Source: Diplonema japonicum (taxonomy: Eukaryota; Euglenozoa; Diplonemea; Diplonemida; Diplonemidae). Taken from it: a stretch of DNA of 64,000 nucleotides. Where the stretch lies: positions 248,001 through 312,000 of the forward strand of contig OZ025662.1 of assembly GCA_964019335.1 (NCBI GenBank). The letters run 5' to 3'. The number at the start of each line of letters is the position of its first letter. Position 1 is the stretch's first letter. This document shows positions 49,308 to 59,859 of the stretch, piece by piece. The position numbers and the translations under genes are program-made. The notes under the pieces were generated by a model. It was not told where the DNA came from, did not search any database, and saw only the letters and a program-made list of their open reading frames with translations.

Positions 49308-50327
49308 ATGCACTGGACGGTTGTGCTTTGGGGTGCGTTCATGATGGTGGGGGTGGGAGGGGAATCTTTCGATCCGTTGATGATCCCTGTGTTAGAGAGG
49401 TTGGAGGTGAAGGACATGGAGTGTCCTAAGTCATGTTCTGCGGAAGACGTGATGGCGGCATGTATGATATTGAATGGCATGAATGGCAGGGCAGCTCCGA
49501 AGCAAGGAGGATGCGTTGAAGCTGGTGGAAATGTCGAACAGTTTAGCTGCGGGTGCAACGACGACCCAAGCGCGGGTTTTGTGGGGTTTAGACGAGATAT
49601 CAATGGAACCTGCGCGCACACAGGGGGCCACTTCACACCCTCACCCCCTTTCAACCCACAAGGAGCCGTCTGCACTGCACAGACAGGGTCCTGCAAACGG
49701 ATAGCAAAAGAATCCTGCGGAGATGCCTTCCCGATCTTCTGTGCTGCACAAGGGGGTTTCAATTATGTTTGCAGCAACAACATCGCTACATGTGATCTGT
49801 GTGTAGGCGGCGCTCTGACCGTAAACATTTCATCCAGTGAACCTTCGTGTCAGAAATTCAACTGGCACATTGGTTGCAGCGATAACACGGATTACCAAGG
49901 CTGCAACGGCCACGGGTGCTGCATCCCTGGAGGCGGCTGCCAGTGTTTCTCAGGGGAGCGTCGTGGGTACTGGACGGGATACACCTGCTCTCAATGCGAC
50001 AGCGGTTGGAAAGGTGAAAACTGCACCAATTCTAGGCTGTCGCTGACGCTTATCTTCGGAGGCGAGCCCTCTGCTCGCCCTGCCGTCATCCCCTTCCTCT
50101 CCATCATTTGGATTTACATGTGCTTCGCAGGGTGCCGTAAGAAATGGTCCCACGATCAGCCCTACTCTGCCGAGCAGATAAAAAGACTCTCCCAGTTCTC
50201 ACTCAGCACAGAGGCAAAGCTCATATCGCTTAGAGACTACAGTGAGAAGGGCCCGCTCTACATACCCCCCCGGAACACTCTTTCTAAAGGACTGAAAAAC
50301 AGGCAGGCGACTCGTGCACAAGAATAG
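49308..50327 (+). CDS. Type I membrane protein with Cys-rich and EGF-like ectodomain
   Basis: A 339-residue protein. The signal peptide WTVVLWGAFMMVGVGG is at residues 3-18. The ectodomain has more than twenty cysteines, including CPKSCSAEDVMAACMILNG, a repeat-like middle with CRIA-type pairs, and a clear EGF-like unit CNGHGCCIPGGGCQCFSGE ending CSQCDSGWKGENC (about residues 200-245). One transmembrane helix, VIPFLSIIWIYMCFAG, is followed by a basic cytosolic tail of about 65 residues. This is the layout of a surface receptor or adhesion protein. No ligand can be inferred. A downstream region with many Ser/Arg sites could be phosphorylated. Confidence 0.72.
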   Translation: MHWTVVLWGAFMMVGVGGESFDPLMIPVLERLEVKDMECPKSCSAEDVMAACMILNGMNGRAAPKQGGCVEAGGNVEQFSCGCNDDPSAGFVGFRRDINGTCAHTGGHFTPSPPFNPQGAVCTAQTGSCKRIAKESCGDAFPIFCAAQGGFNYVCSNNIATCDLCVGGALTVNISSSEPSCQKFNWHIGCSDNTDYQGCNGHGCCIPGGGCQCFSGERRGYWTGYTCSQCDSGWKGENCTNSRLSLTLIFGGEPSARPAVIPFLSIIWIYMCFAGCRKKWSHDQPYSAEQIKRLSQFSLSTEAKLISLRDYSEKGPLYIPPRNTLSKGLKNRQATRAQE

Positions 50328-50417
50328 ACCCCCCCACAAAATTTCTGTTTTGTTATTTTCCCGTCTGTCCCCTTTTCCTTTTCCTTTTTCTCTATTCGAA
50401 CTACCACTGTTCTAGGA

Positions 50418-51968
50418 ATGGGTACACATAGCGCTTGGGTGGAAAGGATGTCTGAATGGATCGGCCCGCAAGCATCGTACCCCAAAGGGCTGAACTCGGA
50501 TGGTCTCTCTGCTTCTATGGAGAGACTGCAGCGCCGCATCGAAGAAGGCACCGCACAGCTTGACGAAACAGGGCCGGAGATGGGGCCTGTCTCGGCAATG
50601 CCCCCTGCTATCCAGAAAGAGTTTCAGATGCTGATGCAGCAGCTCAAGGAGGACTTGTCGAAGGAGCTGATACGAAAGCTTGAAAGCGTCGCGAGTCAAG
50701 ACAGAAAACAACAAGACGGTCTTGCGCAAGACGTCTTCGCCGAGGTAGAAGAGGAGCGGAAAAAGATCAACGAGCTCGAGGAGGCACTGCTCTTCGGGAA
50801 GCCTATCAAAAAGAAGAAAAAGAAGAAGCAGGCGAAGCCATCCAAACCCCTCACGCTGCAAGAGCAGAACGTGTTGCTCCCCATTCTTGACGAGATCGAG
50901 AAGACTCTGTTGTCAGTCGGACCAGGCGAGGAGGCAGGTCCCAGCCGTGGTGTGGGTGGCCCGTTGCCCACACCAAAGCCGCCATCTCTTCCACCCCAGC
51001 ACACGTTTCTACAGCCTGCGGGTGCTATGCATTCTTCAATTCCACCGCCGCCGCCGCCGCCGCCGCCGATGGGTTATGGAGTTCATCAGCATCACCACCA
51101 CCACCACCATCACCATCACCAACAACGTGAACAATCCTACCAGCATTACCCAGCAGATGCTCGAAACTACGCCAGATCCATCGATCAACAAAAATCTGCT
51201 TTCAACAGCAACATGGAACGCGAAGACAGCTGCCGGTCCTCCTCACTTGCGTCCTATGGACCCCGGGGGATGGAGGTCGGGGGACCTGCTCCCTCCATTC
51301 CCGACACGAACACGACGGCAACTTCGCGAAGCAGCGCCTTGCGCCGTCAGGTGGTGGAACCCAACGTGAACAGAGGTCTTTCGAACCAATGCGATTATCC
51401 AATCATGGATCAGAGGGGACTCATGGATTCCAAAGATATGTACAGCCATGGGCCAATGGACCCTAGGGATGTGTACAACCATGGGCCGATGGACCCTAGA
51501 GATATGTACAGCCGTGGGCCGATGGACTCTAGAGATATGTATAGCCATGGGCCGATGGACTCCAGAAACTTCCCTGACCCCAAGGGATATCCTGTTTCTG
51601 CAAGCTCCAGGGACCCGGGTACCATGAACCCCTCAGGACATAGGTACAGCAAGCCTCAATATGGTCAGCCACCCCCCGAACCACCCAGGCCATCTTTCAG
51701 GAACGCTACGAGAAGTGGGAGTGATAACTACTCAATGGTGCCGCCGCCTCCTCCTCCAGGGCCGCCACCGCCTCTGCCGCAGCCGCCTTTTGAAAGTTAC
51801 TACCAGTCCGGCCTTGCATATGACTCGCGAGGTATGTTGTTTGTGCAGTCCCTTCACACTGCCACAGGCCAGAATGATGACAGATACGGCAGCAACTGGG
51901 AGGTGGAGGAGACCGAGCTTACGTATGCACTCTTAGAAATACATAACAACACCTACAGGATTTATTAA
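50418..51968 (+). CDS. Low-complexity Pro/His-rich protein with 11-residue tandem repeats
   Basis: The start follows GTTCTAG and G. An N-terminal helical part (about 1-150, coiled coil near 75-125) ends in KKKKKKKQAKPSK. After this come a Pro run, a run of ten His (about 229-238), and tandem copies of MDPRDMYSHGP (about six, at about 335-390) with variants MDSKDMYSHGP and MDPRDVYNHGP. A further Pro run precedes the end. Two in-frame segments of 36 nt, 51832-51867 and 51923-51958, each start GTATGT/GTATGC and end CAG. They may be introns; removal leaves 492 residues, retention 516. The protein is disordered, and a role in condensates or the cytoskeleton is only possible by composition. Confidence 0.65.
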   Translation: MGTHSAWVERMSEWIGPQASYPKGLNSDGLSASMERLQRRIEEGTAQLDETGPEMGPVSAMPPAIQKEFQMLMQQLKEDLSKELIRKLESVASQDRKQQDGLAQDVFAEVEEERKKINELEEALLFGKPIKKKKKKKQAKPSKPLTLQEQNVLLPILDEIEKTLLSVGPGEEAGPSRGVGGPLPTPKPPSLPPQHTFLQPAGAMHSSIPPPPPPPPPMGYGVHQHHHHHHHHHHQQREQSYQHYPADARNYARSIDQQKSAFNSNMEREDSCRSSSLASYGPRGMEVGGPAPSIPDTNTTATSRSSALRRQVVEPNVNRGLSNQCDYPIMDQRGLMDSKDMYSHGPMDPRDVYNHGPMDPRDMYSRGPMDSRDMYSHGPMDSRNFPDPKGYPVSASSRDPGTMNPSGHRYSKPQYGQPPPEPPRPSFRNATRSGSDNYSMVPPPPPPGPPPPLPQPPFESYYQSGLAYDSRGMLFVQSLHTATGQNDDRYGSNWEVEETELTYALLEIHNNTYRIY

Positions 51969-52065
51969 GTAGATCATTAGATGTATTATTGTCAACTGGA
52001 CTTTCCTTTGTTTATTAGTAAATCGATCCGAAACAAATGCAACACTTGATCTCCCTCGGCAGGCT

Positions 52066-54483
52066 ATGAGTGTGAGAACTAGGGCAAGGGAACGGGTCAA
52101 AGAGAGACAGGCGTGCGTCAGGCGAAACTATGAACGGAAGCAGACGAGGGATGCGACACGAAAACGGCAGAGCTATGAAAGATTGCTGCAGTCGAGAAAA
52201 TGGAGCGGGTTTGTGGTGCTAGCGTGGTCTACGGAAGAGTTGTTGCAAGTCAAGAAGGTGTCGTTTGGGCTGGGGTTGATTAAAAAGTTGTTGGTGCCGT
52301 ATCTTGTGAGGTGGCGTGCTGAACGACAACGCAAGTCCATCCAGAGGGAACAGGAGACACGGAACGCAATCCCGAAGCCGTGTTGCGAGTACTTCAAGAA
52401 GTTCCCTCTCTTCTCATCCCTCCCTAGTGCACACTTAACGCGGATGATTGATGAGTTGCACTGCGTGACGCTCCCCTCGAACCACCTTGTCATCCCGTTC
52501 AACACGTCGTCCAACGGCTTCTACGTCATCCACGAGGGGCGTGTTGATAGTCTCCTCCTGCGGTGTGATGCGGAGACCGTCGTCCTCACCGAAGGGGACA
52601 TCTTCGGTGAGACACAACAGCTAGTCGGAGGAAAGCATTTTATCACGTGCATAACCCGCGGGGAGTGTATACTCTGGTGGCTTCCTTCTAACAGTTACAA
52701 AGCCATCCTCAGCACCGTCCCGAAGGACATCTATGCCAAGATGTTAATCATTGCTTTAGAGCAGCAGGCTAACGCCAAAACGGGCATCGAGTCCCTCACC
52801 AGTAAAGATCTTCAGACGGCGACGCCAGACATTTTCTCCGAGGTTCCCGACGAGGTTCTGTGTGAGCTCATCACCTTAGCACGGCCTGCATCCGTCGCAC
52901 CTGGTACTGTTATCAACGAGAAAGGCACAGCTGTGAAGAAGCTTGTCGTGCTGACCAAAGGCGTCATCGAAGTCTCCGACGTGCTAGAGGGGTTTACTAG
53001 TGCACAGCAACGCGCCAAGCCGCTGTTTTTGCTAGGGATTGAGATGTTTACGCCTTGCAGGCAGTACATCAGGACCTACACAGCAGCTGTGGGCTGCACC
53101 ATGTGGAGCATCGCGTACGGTGATGTGATTGACCTACTCATGAGACCCTCACCGCAAGGGGGCCCGGAAGTGTTTATGGGTGTGCAGGAAAGGGCAACAG
53201 CCGTGCTCCACAAATTGCTGGCGAGCGTACCGAGCGGGATATCAGTGAACTGTCCTGTGCTGGGAGCGATGTTTGCAAAGGTGTCAGCAGCACTCAAACA
53301 CAGCGTGCACATCTTACCCGTGTCGCATGTGGTGCTGAAGTCGGGTGCTCTGTGCAACAGTTTCACCCTTGTCCTCTCCGGCGTGTTGACTTCGTTTGAT
53401 GTCAATAACAAACCGTGTGCAACATTCACACAGCACGACATGGTGGACTCGATGCTTGCTCTCCTGCACTTGCCTTCCAACCTCAACGTGCTAGTCATGT
53501 CTCGCTTTGCCATTGTGGCCATCTTCCCTATCAGCGCTCTGAAGGAGCGCTCGCAGCTCTCCAACATGGCCTTCAACGCGGCCCTCAAGCAGTACGAAAC
53601 CCTGCACGGCAGCGCGGCAGCGACGGAAGTGCTGCAGCGCTTCAAACGAAAACAAGTCCAAAGCCTGGCCAAGCTCCCGTCATTCCGAAAAGTAAATAAC
53701 TCGTTTAGGCCACCACGCAAGCTGAAGGAAATGGTGAAGAGCAGAGTGACGCGGGAGCAGACTCAGAAAAGTGGGGGGACTGACAACAGCGCTTCAATAC
53801 TGTCGAAGGACCTTGCGCTTGTGAGGGTCATGCTTGGGACCGAAGGGAAAAAGGCCGTAAGGTACGTCCATACCTTAGAACCAGAGAAGCCATACTTTAC
53901 CCCACCCGTGAAAAGCGTGGCGGAGAGGACCCCAAGTACACAAATAAGCCTCGCGGATGAGGTGCTACCCCCACCTGTGGGAAGCCTTGTAGGACATGCT
54001 CTACAACAGATGCTAGGGGAAGGCGCCGTCAGCTTTGATGACGATGAACTTCCGTCCCTTATGCCACACCCACCGCCGCTGGAACAGCAGCCAATGTTGG
54101 AGACAAGAACACCGGTGGAAACAGAACAGCATCTACCGATGTTGAGTGCAGTGATGGAGAGGCAGGAACTGGAATACAGTCTAAAGTCCCGTGCACCCCC
54201 ACCCGTGAGGCTGAAAAAGCCCCCCCGTCGTGCCCGTCCTAACCCCAACGGGAAATTGTGGGATCTCATGACCTGCTCTCAAGAAGATGATGAAAGGCCC
54301 CCCTCCTCCACACTCAGCATTTTAGAGCAGACCCCTGTCCCCCCTGTATCAGCAGATTGTTTCACCCCAGACAACGACCCCCTCACAGGGCCCACTACAG
54401 TAGTCCCTCCTCACTTACATAAACGGAAGTATCACAGTGACATTTTGGGTTTATACCGAAAAGGTTATCCGTGGGTCTCTTGA
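52066..54483 (+). CDS. Protein with three cyclic-nucleotide-binding-like domains
   Basis: An 805-residue protein starting six bases after CTCGGCAG. A basic, Arg-rich helical N-terminus (1-100) is followed by three cNMP-binding folds. The first (about 108-215) has YFKKFPLFSSLPSAHLTRMI and EGDIFGETQQLVGG. The second (about 258-365) has PDEVLCELITLARPASVAPG and KLVVLTKGVIEVSD. The third (about 400-495) has VVLKSGALCNSFTLVLSGVL. Domain one keeps FGE but not the arginine that binds the cyclic phosphate, and the other two lack the phosphate-binding cassette, so classical cAMP binding is doubtful. The C-terminus is disordered with Pro- and Lys-rich sequence. Kinetoplastids have similar cNMP-fold proteins with altered ligands, so nucleoside or no ligand is possible. 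Confidence 0.72.
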   Translation: MSVRTRARERVKERQACVRRNYERKQTRDATRKRQSYERLLQSRKWSGFVVLAWSTEELLQVKKVSFGLGLIKKLLVPYLVRWRAERQRKSIQREQETRNAIPKPCCEYFKKFPLFSSLPSAHLTRMIDELHCVTLPSNHLVIPFNTSSNGFYVIHEGRVDSLLLRCDAETVVLTEGDIFGETQQLVGGKHFITCITRGECILWWLPSNSYKAILSTVPKDIYAKMLIIALEQQANAKTGIESLTSKDLQTATPDIFSEVPDEVLCELITLARPASVAPGTVINEKGTAVKKLVVLTKGVIEVSDVLEGFTSAQQRAKPLFLLGIEMFTPCRQYIRTYTAAVGCTMWSIAYGDVIDLLMRPSPQGGPEVFMGVQERATAVLHKLLASVPSGISVNCPVLGAMFAKVSAALKHSVHILPVSHVVLKSGALCNSFTLVLSGVLTSFDVNNKPCATFTQHDMVDSMLALLHLPSNLNVLVMSRFAIVAIFPISALKERSQLSNMAFNAALKQYETLHGSAAATEVLQRFKRKQVQSLAKLPSFRKVNNSFRPPRKLKEMVKSRVTREQTQKSGGTDNSASILSKDLALVRVMLGTEGKKAVRYVHTLEPEKPYFTPPVKSVAERTPSTQISLADEVLPPPVGSLVGHALQQMLGEGAVSFDDDELPSLMPHPPPLEQQPMLETRTPVETEQHLPMLSAVMERQELEYSLKSRAPPPVRLKKPPRRARPNPNGKLWDLMTCSQEDDERPPSSTLSILEQTPVPPVSADCFTPDNDPLTGPTTVVPPHLHKRKYHSDILGLYRKGYPWVS

Positions 54484-54561
54484 GTTACACATTTCTTTTT
54501 TAATAGTTGTACTTGTTGTTGTTGATGTTGTCATGCTTCTTTGTGAGGATTCTTCAGGATC

Positions 54562-55158
54562 ATGGGTGAGAAGAGGGTTCAGCAGTTAGAAGAGGAAGTT
54601 ATGGCGCTGCGAGAGGCCCTAGAGATGGGGCTCAACGTGGCGAAGCAAGAACACGAGCAGAATGCGGTGAAGATAATGTTGATAAACAGAGAGAATGGTG
54701 CGTTGAAACAGCAGCTAAGTCAAACCACGGCAGATCTGAGTGGGGATGTTCTGTTGGCGTTTGAAGAAGCAAAACGGTTAGGGGGTGTGAACCTGGAGCT
54801 CATGAAGCTGCTGGATGAGAGAGAGAATGAGGTGGGAGAGCTGAGGGGAAAACTGGTGACAATGGATGAGCAGTATAAGCAAGCTCTTGAAAAGATCGCC
54901 GTTTTGCAAACGGAGAAGACAGCTGCCGAGATTGAGCTCATAGAGCAACGGACTCTAGTGGCAAACCTGCGGACAACGGTGACCCAGCAAAACGCAATGA
55001 ACTGGGTCACCGAAGAACAAACTGAGAACCTCATCAGCGCGTTGCGCCACACGGATCCTTCCTTCGACACCACCAAGGTTCAAAAACTGCCTTCGTTGCC
55101 AGCACGGCGGAACCGGCTGCAAAACGACCTTACCACATCAACAGTTAGAAGTAAGTAG
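54562..55158 (+). CDS. Coiled-coil protein
   Basis: A 198-residue protein starting four bases after TTCTTCAG. A nearly continuous coiled coil runs through residues 3-150 (LEEEVMALREALEM, LLDERENEVGELRGKL, ALEKIAVLQTEKTAAEIEL). A short non-helical tail follows (SALRHTDPSFDTTKVQKLPSL). No homologue recognised. The stop codon lies in a GTAAGTAG sequence, so an alternative spliced C-terminus cannot be excluded. Confidence 0.65.
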   Translation: MGEKRVQQLEEEVMALREALEMGLNVAKQEHEQNAVKIMLINRENGALKQQLSQTTADLSGDVLLAFEEAKRLGGVNLELMKLLDERENEVGELRGKLVTMDEQYKQALEKIAVLQTEKTAAEIELIEQRTLVANLRTTVTQQNAMNWVTEEQTENLISALRHTDPSFDTTKVQKLPSLPARRNRLQNDLTTSTVRSK

Positions 55159-55228
55159 AAGAAGGAATGCGAAGGCTGGTGCCGTTTCCACGCCACCGCC
55201 CACGACCAGTAAACAAAAGAAACACATT

Positions 55229-55251
55229 GATTTTTTTTTTTTTTTTTTTCA
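55229..55251 (+). promoter_or_regulatory. Trans-splice acceptor-like site
   Basis: T20 tract directly followed by CAG at 55250. The ATG of the following gene lies 51 bases downstream. This is a strong acceptor between two plus-strand genes. Confidence 0.55.
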
Positions 55252-55301
55252 GAGCAAACAAAAAGAGGAAGGCATTATCAGGCGTGGGGGGAGGGGAGGA
55301 A

Positions 55302-56199
55302 ATGAGCTGGCAACAACGATTCACGCGGTCATTTAGTAGGATCAACACAAATGCACAAAACGGCTTCATACGGAATATGGCGGCTACGAGGGGGTTCCTT
55401 GCGAACCCAGGGCTGCTGAGGAAGGCAGTGGTCGACTGGGTATGTTCCCCTTTCAAAAATTAAAGCAACAAACCACCACCTCCCTCAGAGAACAGCGAAG
55501 AAGGAGTACAAACGCGTGCAATGGGAGGACCGAAGGAAGAAGATGAAGGAGCAAGCGCTGGACCCTGGGAAGGTGCAGTCCTGGGAGGAGATGTGGGCAC
55601 AATTTACAGAAGGGACCGAGGTGGTGTTCAGACCGGTTACGAATAGACTGCGGAGAAAGAGAGCGTGGGTGATCGACCGGTGGAGGGGGTTGAGAACAAT
55701 GCTCCCATCGCTACCAGTAAGGAAGCCTGCGGTCAAGGACAACACAGCCCAGCATGCAGGCACTACGCCACGACACTTTTCAACACCGGATACCAAAACA
55801 AATTTCCTTGTGTTGGTGAAGGACACTGGCAGGGCGTTGAACAAACAGACGACAGCCCTCGCAACGCATTTCAAAGAATTCATGCTCGATCCCAATTTTA
55901 AAAGAAGAGAGTTTGTTTACAAGTTCCGACAGTGGCAGCCCAGCACGAATGCAGGGCGTGTGATGGCGCCCGTTGGGCTGCTCATTGCGTTCTTCATCCC
56001 TTTCGCTGCGCTGGTGTGGAGCACAGTGTCCACCAGCCTCATCGGCAGAGAGAATCGCTCCGATCAGATAAAACACTCGATGAAGGAGAAGGCGAACATC
56101 AACACAAACCTCGCCATCCCCGACGAAAAAAAAGGTTTCAAACAAAGGAACGAAGACGACGCGCTGCTGGAACTGTACACAGTACGGCGGTGGACGTAG
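55302..56199 (+). CDS. Putative mitochondrial inner-membrane protein, two exons
   Basis: Exons 55302-55439 and 55489-56199 give 282 residues. The 49 nt intron has donor GTATGT and acceptor CCCTCAG. The N-terminus is rich in Arg and Ser (QQRFTRSFSRIN), as in a mitochondrial presequence. A basic middle (YKRVQWEDRRKKMKEQ, RLRRKRAWVIDRWRG) is followed by EFVYKFRQW. One membrane helix near the C-terminus is PVGLLIAFFIPFAALVW, with a charged tail of about 60 residues. No catalytic motif is seen. It resembles import-motor or complex-assembly proteins only in general layout. Confidence 0.6.
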
Positions 56200-56326
56200 A
56201 TCCCCCCCCTCCCTCCCTTCGCTTTCTTACCCTTTTCTTTTTTTTTTTTTTTTTTTTTTTTTTTCTTTGTGAGGAAGTGTCTGAAGACAATCTCCGTCCC
56301 CATTTAGTATTTTTTTCTTTCCAGCA

Positions 56327-57007
56327 ATGCGCTCTGAAGCGTTCGAGAAAGCCCTGCGAAACAGAGGGAAACATCGCAGAGCCAAAGAGGCGGAAGACCT
56401 TCTCTTCCAAGAATCTATTGCAAACGACCAAATCATAGAATGCACCACGGAGATCGTTGCAAAAACCGTCATAATGCTGCTAACACTGTGGTACCTCTTC
56501 ATGGTGGCACTCTACGACGACCTCCCTTCGAGACGCGAGATGCTACACGTTTCAAGAGGCGATGCTGAGGTACTTCAATGTGAAGGTAGCCCATGCACGG
56601 GGCTGTGCTCAGTTGAGGACAGGGCCAGCGGTGGTCTTGATGTCGTTCCTTCTGCTGTTCTGCTAAACAACGGAGACATGCTTATCGAAGCAGTGTCGAA
56701 GGTGGGGTTAACTGGAGCATTGCGCCTGACTGTTGAGATGCAATCGGGCAACATCCAATCTGCCCTCCCTTCCGATCCCTTTGACCTTCACGGCCCTGCT
56801 TGTCATTTAACCGCCGCTAGCACATCTCGATGGAACGTGGCTGTCTCTGCGTGTGATGTGCGGCATTCGTTAGTCGTCTCCAAAGAGGAGTTACTCCGAG
56901 AGGGGCATTTCTTCCGGTTTTCCGCTGAGGTCTTTGAGTGGTCTATAGAATCCCCTTCTGCCCCTCCTTCACAGGCAGCGGTGGTGGTTTACGATGTACC
57001 TTGTTGA
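56327..57007 (+). CDS. Single-pass membrane protein with a lumenal domain
   Basis: A 226-residue protein starting two bases after TTTCTTTCCAG. A basic N-terminal stretch (FEKALRNRGKHRRAKEAED) precedes one membrane helix (AKTVIMLLTLWYLFMVALY, about 45-63). The remaining 160 residues form a soluble domain with four or more cysteines (CEGSPCTGLC), suggestive of an oxidising compartment. This is type II topology, perhaps ER. The family is unknown. Confidence 0.6.
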   Translation: MRSEAFEKALRNRGKHRRAKEAEDLLFQESIANDQIIECTTEIVAKTVIMLLTLWYLFMVALYDDLPSRREMLHVSRGDAEVLQCEGSPCTGLCSVEDRASGGLDVVPSAVLLNNGDMLIEAVSKVGLTGALRLTVEMQSGNIQSALPSDPFDLHGPACHLTAASTSRWNVAVSACDVRHSLVVSKEELLREGHFFRFSAEVFEWSIESPSAPPSQAAVVVYDVPC

Positions 57008-57106
57008 GAATTTTCTCTTTTATTTCTCTTTCTTGTTTAAAAAAAGGGGCCAAAACAAAACAAAAAAAAAAAAAAAAAAAAGAAACTATAAACAGAGTCA
57101 ACACAC

Positions 57107-57139
<33 letters not shown>

Positions 57140-57154
57140 CGAGAGAAGAACAAA

Positions 57155-58880
57155 ATGTCGACAGATTTCCACGATGTGAACTTCAACGCTCAGGGGTATC
57201 TTAAAAAGACGCTTCAAAAGAGCAGTTTTGAAGGCGAACGGTCCAGGCTCAAGGAGGCCACCACCACTATCGACAGGAGGCTGCACAAGGAGATCACGGA
57301 GAACTTCCCCAAACTGAAGGAACAAACACAAGTGGTACAGGAGCTGGACAAAAAAGTAGAGGCGATCCAGACTTCGACCGTACAGCTGCAGCAGTCCGTG
57401 CAGAGGGTGGAGTTTCTTCTAAAAGAGCCTTACAAGAGGGTGGAAAATAAAGTACGGGAGTTGAAGAATATATGGGACACAACAAATATGTTGAGGAAGA
57501 TAAGCAGCTTCCTGACGTTGGTGGCGAAGGTGAGGGAACACCAGTCAAGTCAAAGGGGTACCGCATCGTCGCTGGAACTGCCTAAGGAGGCGAAAACGCT
57601 GCGTGACATAGAGCTTCTTCTCAGCGACAACGACCAAGGGTTGAGCCTGAAGGGCATCGCGGTTGTTGATAGAGAAGCAGAGTGGCTGAGAAAATCAGCT
57701 GAAACAGTGCGCCACAGATCTTCAGAGCTGCTCAAGCATGGTTTAAGCACCACCAGCCAGGCAGAAATCCGTACCGCAATTCAAGCCTTCTACAACATGG
57801 GGCAGATGTCAAAGGTCGTGCAAAAGGTCATCGCAGACCACTCCCAAGAACTCCGAAAGGTGATAACCAAAGAGCTCGACCCCCAGAACATACAAATAGC
57901 ACTCTCGGAAAGCAGCTCCGAAGAACCTAAAGAACAAAAACTACGAACGATTCTGTTCCAAAAACTGGAAGTGACCTTCCAAGCCATGTTGGTATGCCCT
58001 CCCTTTCTTCTATGACAAACGAACACACAGCAACATCTCACGAAACTGTCGCAACTTGTGAAGGTGATGCAGAAAACCCGTGACCCCGTCACTCAAGTCG
58101 TGTTTATCACAGCGGTTCAAAAGGAAGGCAGTTCCATCTTCGTCGATGAGATCTGGAAGCCTGTTACGACCATGGAGGACAGGATGACGAGGATCCTGAA
58201 GAGGTTCGGAGGAATCGTTTCAGAGTACCCACGCATCTTAACAGAGTTCAATAAGTTCGTGCAGGTGTGGGTGCAATTTTTTTTTTTTTTTTTTTTTTTT
58301 TTGTTTGGATGAAAAAATAAACTCCACAGAGTGCTGGTGAGCATTTCCCTTCAAACCTCACCGTCCAGCAGGCTGCTTCAGCGAACCCTCTCTCCACCAA
58401 GGATTTCCCTTCCGAACCCTTGAGGTGGAAGGAGCGTTGCCTCGAAGTATGATGGGAAACAACAAGAAAAAAGAGAGAAAAAAAAAAAATAGGAATTGCA
58501 AACACGATACCTCAAAGAGTCCATTGCGAAGCTCAAGGAGCAGGCTGCGACCGTGGTGGGTAAGATCAACAATTGCAAGCCCAAGGACGCGACCGTTGGT
58601 GGATCCCCCATCGCCTCTGGTGGGTTGAGGAAGGACTCGATACAGATCCAGTCCGCCCAGATCGACGTGCGCCCATTCGTTGCCGCGGTCGGCACGGAGC
58701 TTGCTGCGGCACAGAGCGATACCAAACTGCAGCAACTAATATGCGAAAGCGTATGCCCCTGTAATTTTTGTGACAATTTTCCTTCAGATCGAACTAGCTG
58801 TGCAAGACATTCTGAAGCACGCCAAAAAGGAGAAAATCACAGGGAGGAGCGCTGTTGTGGTATGCACTCCACCCAACTCC

Positions 58881-58923
<43 letters not shown>

Positions 58924-59859
58924 AACAGGCAAGCTCCGTTGCTACACACAACCAGCTTTTCAACTCAGTTCTGGTGGGGACACTGTTGAGGCTGCACAAA
59001 GATTTGACCACGGTATTTTTTTTCTTTCTTTCTATTCTTTTCTTTAATATCAATACAGGCCATGAACCGTATTCCTTGCACGGGGGAGGAGGACATCACA
59101 CACCAAGGCAAACTGCTGCAGACGCTAGCAGGGTGCGAAGCGGAAGCACGGTCCATCCTGTCGAGCTTGTTCAGTTCAATTAAGATCTTTTTGGAGGCAC
59201 CGATGGGAGAACTGCTGACCGCAGATCGAGGGGAAAAGAGCAGTAAATGCTTGGCCGTGCTTGACGATAGGTGGGCACACCTCGAGGCCAACCTACTATG
59301 CTTGTACTCCGGGATAGGCTGTGATACATATGACGTGATGCTAAGGGAGCTCACGGCTGGGTTGATAAAAATGTTTTTGGTGTTGGTGTCGTTGGTCCGT
59401 CCGTTGTCCAAGGACGTCGTTGTGGGCATTGCAGGGGATGTGACGCAGTTTCAGCTGTTCTCTGCAAACATCTGTCCTTCGGAAAGGATTGGAAAGCCCT
59501 ACAAGGAGCTACGAGCTTTCCGCACGCTTCTCTCTCTCTCCACTGAGCAACTCCACAAAGCTCTGACAACCGCTGGCAGGCCCGACTCCGTGTCCCTTGA
59601 ACTCGCAGCTCTTTCTTCCATCACACTTCTCCACGCACTTTCCCAACGTCTCCCTTCCACACCCCCTGTTTATGATCTTCTCAAGCTCACCTCACACCAA
59701 TACGCTAGAGAAATCACGACCAATGAGGCAGCCTTGCAAGAAGTGCAACAGCATGCCTGGGCGATGTACAAGGAGTGGGGTGAAAACCTTGCGACGGACC
59801 CGGAAGCGACGATGCTGTGGGAGTGCATTCAAGCGTGGCACAAGAGGAGAATGGGGTGA
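57155..59859 (+). CDS. COG5: Conserved oligomeric Golgi complex subunit 5, seven exons
   Basis: Exons 57155-57991, 58031-58264, 58330-58446, 58493-58750, 58788-58859, 58929-59012 and 59059-59859 give 800 residues. The six introns (39, 65, 46, 37, 69 and 46 nt) are all phase 0, and two are inflated by T27 and A40 runs. The N-terminal coiled coil (about 25-100) contains the LKEQTQVVQELDKKVEAIQT type. The family signature KVMQKTRDPVTQVVFI matches the animal KxxLAKKRDPVSHICFI region. RIGKPYKELRAFRTLL matches the animal GKSYRMLRSFRPLL region near the C-terminus. COG5 belongs to lobe B of the COG tethering complex, which guides retrograde vesicles within the Golgi. Its 839-residue human counterpart is similar in length. 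Confidence 0.9.
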
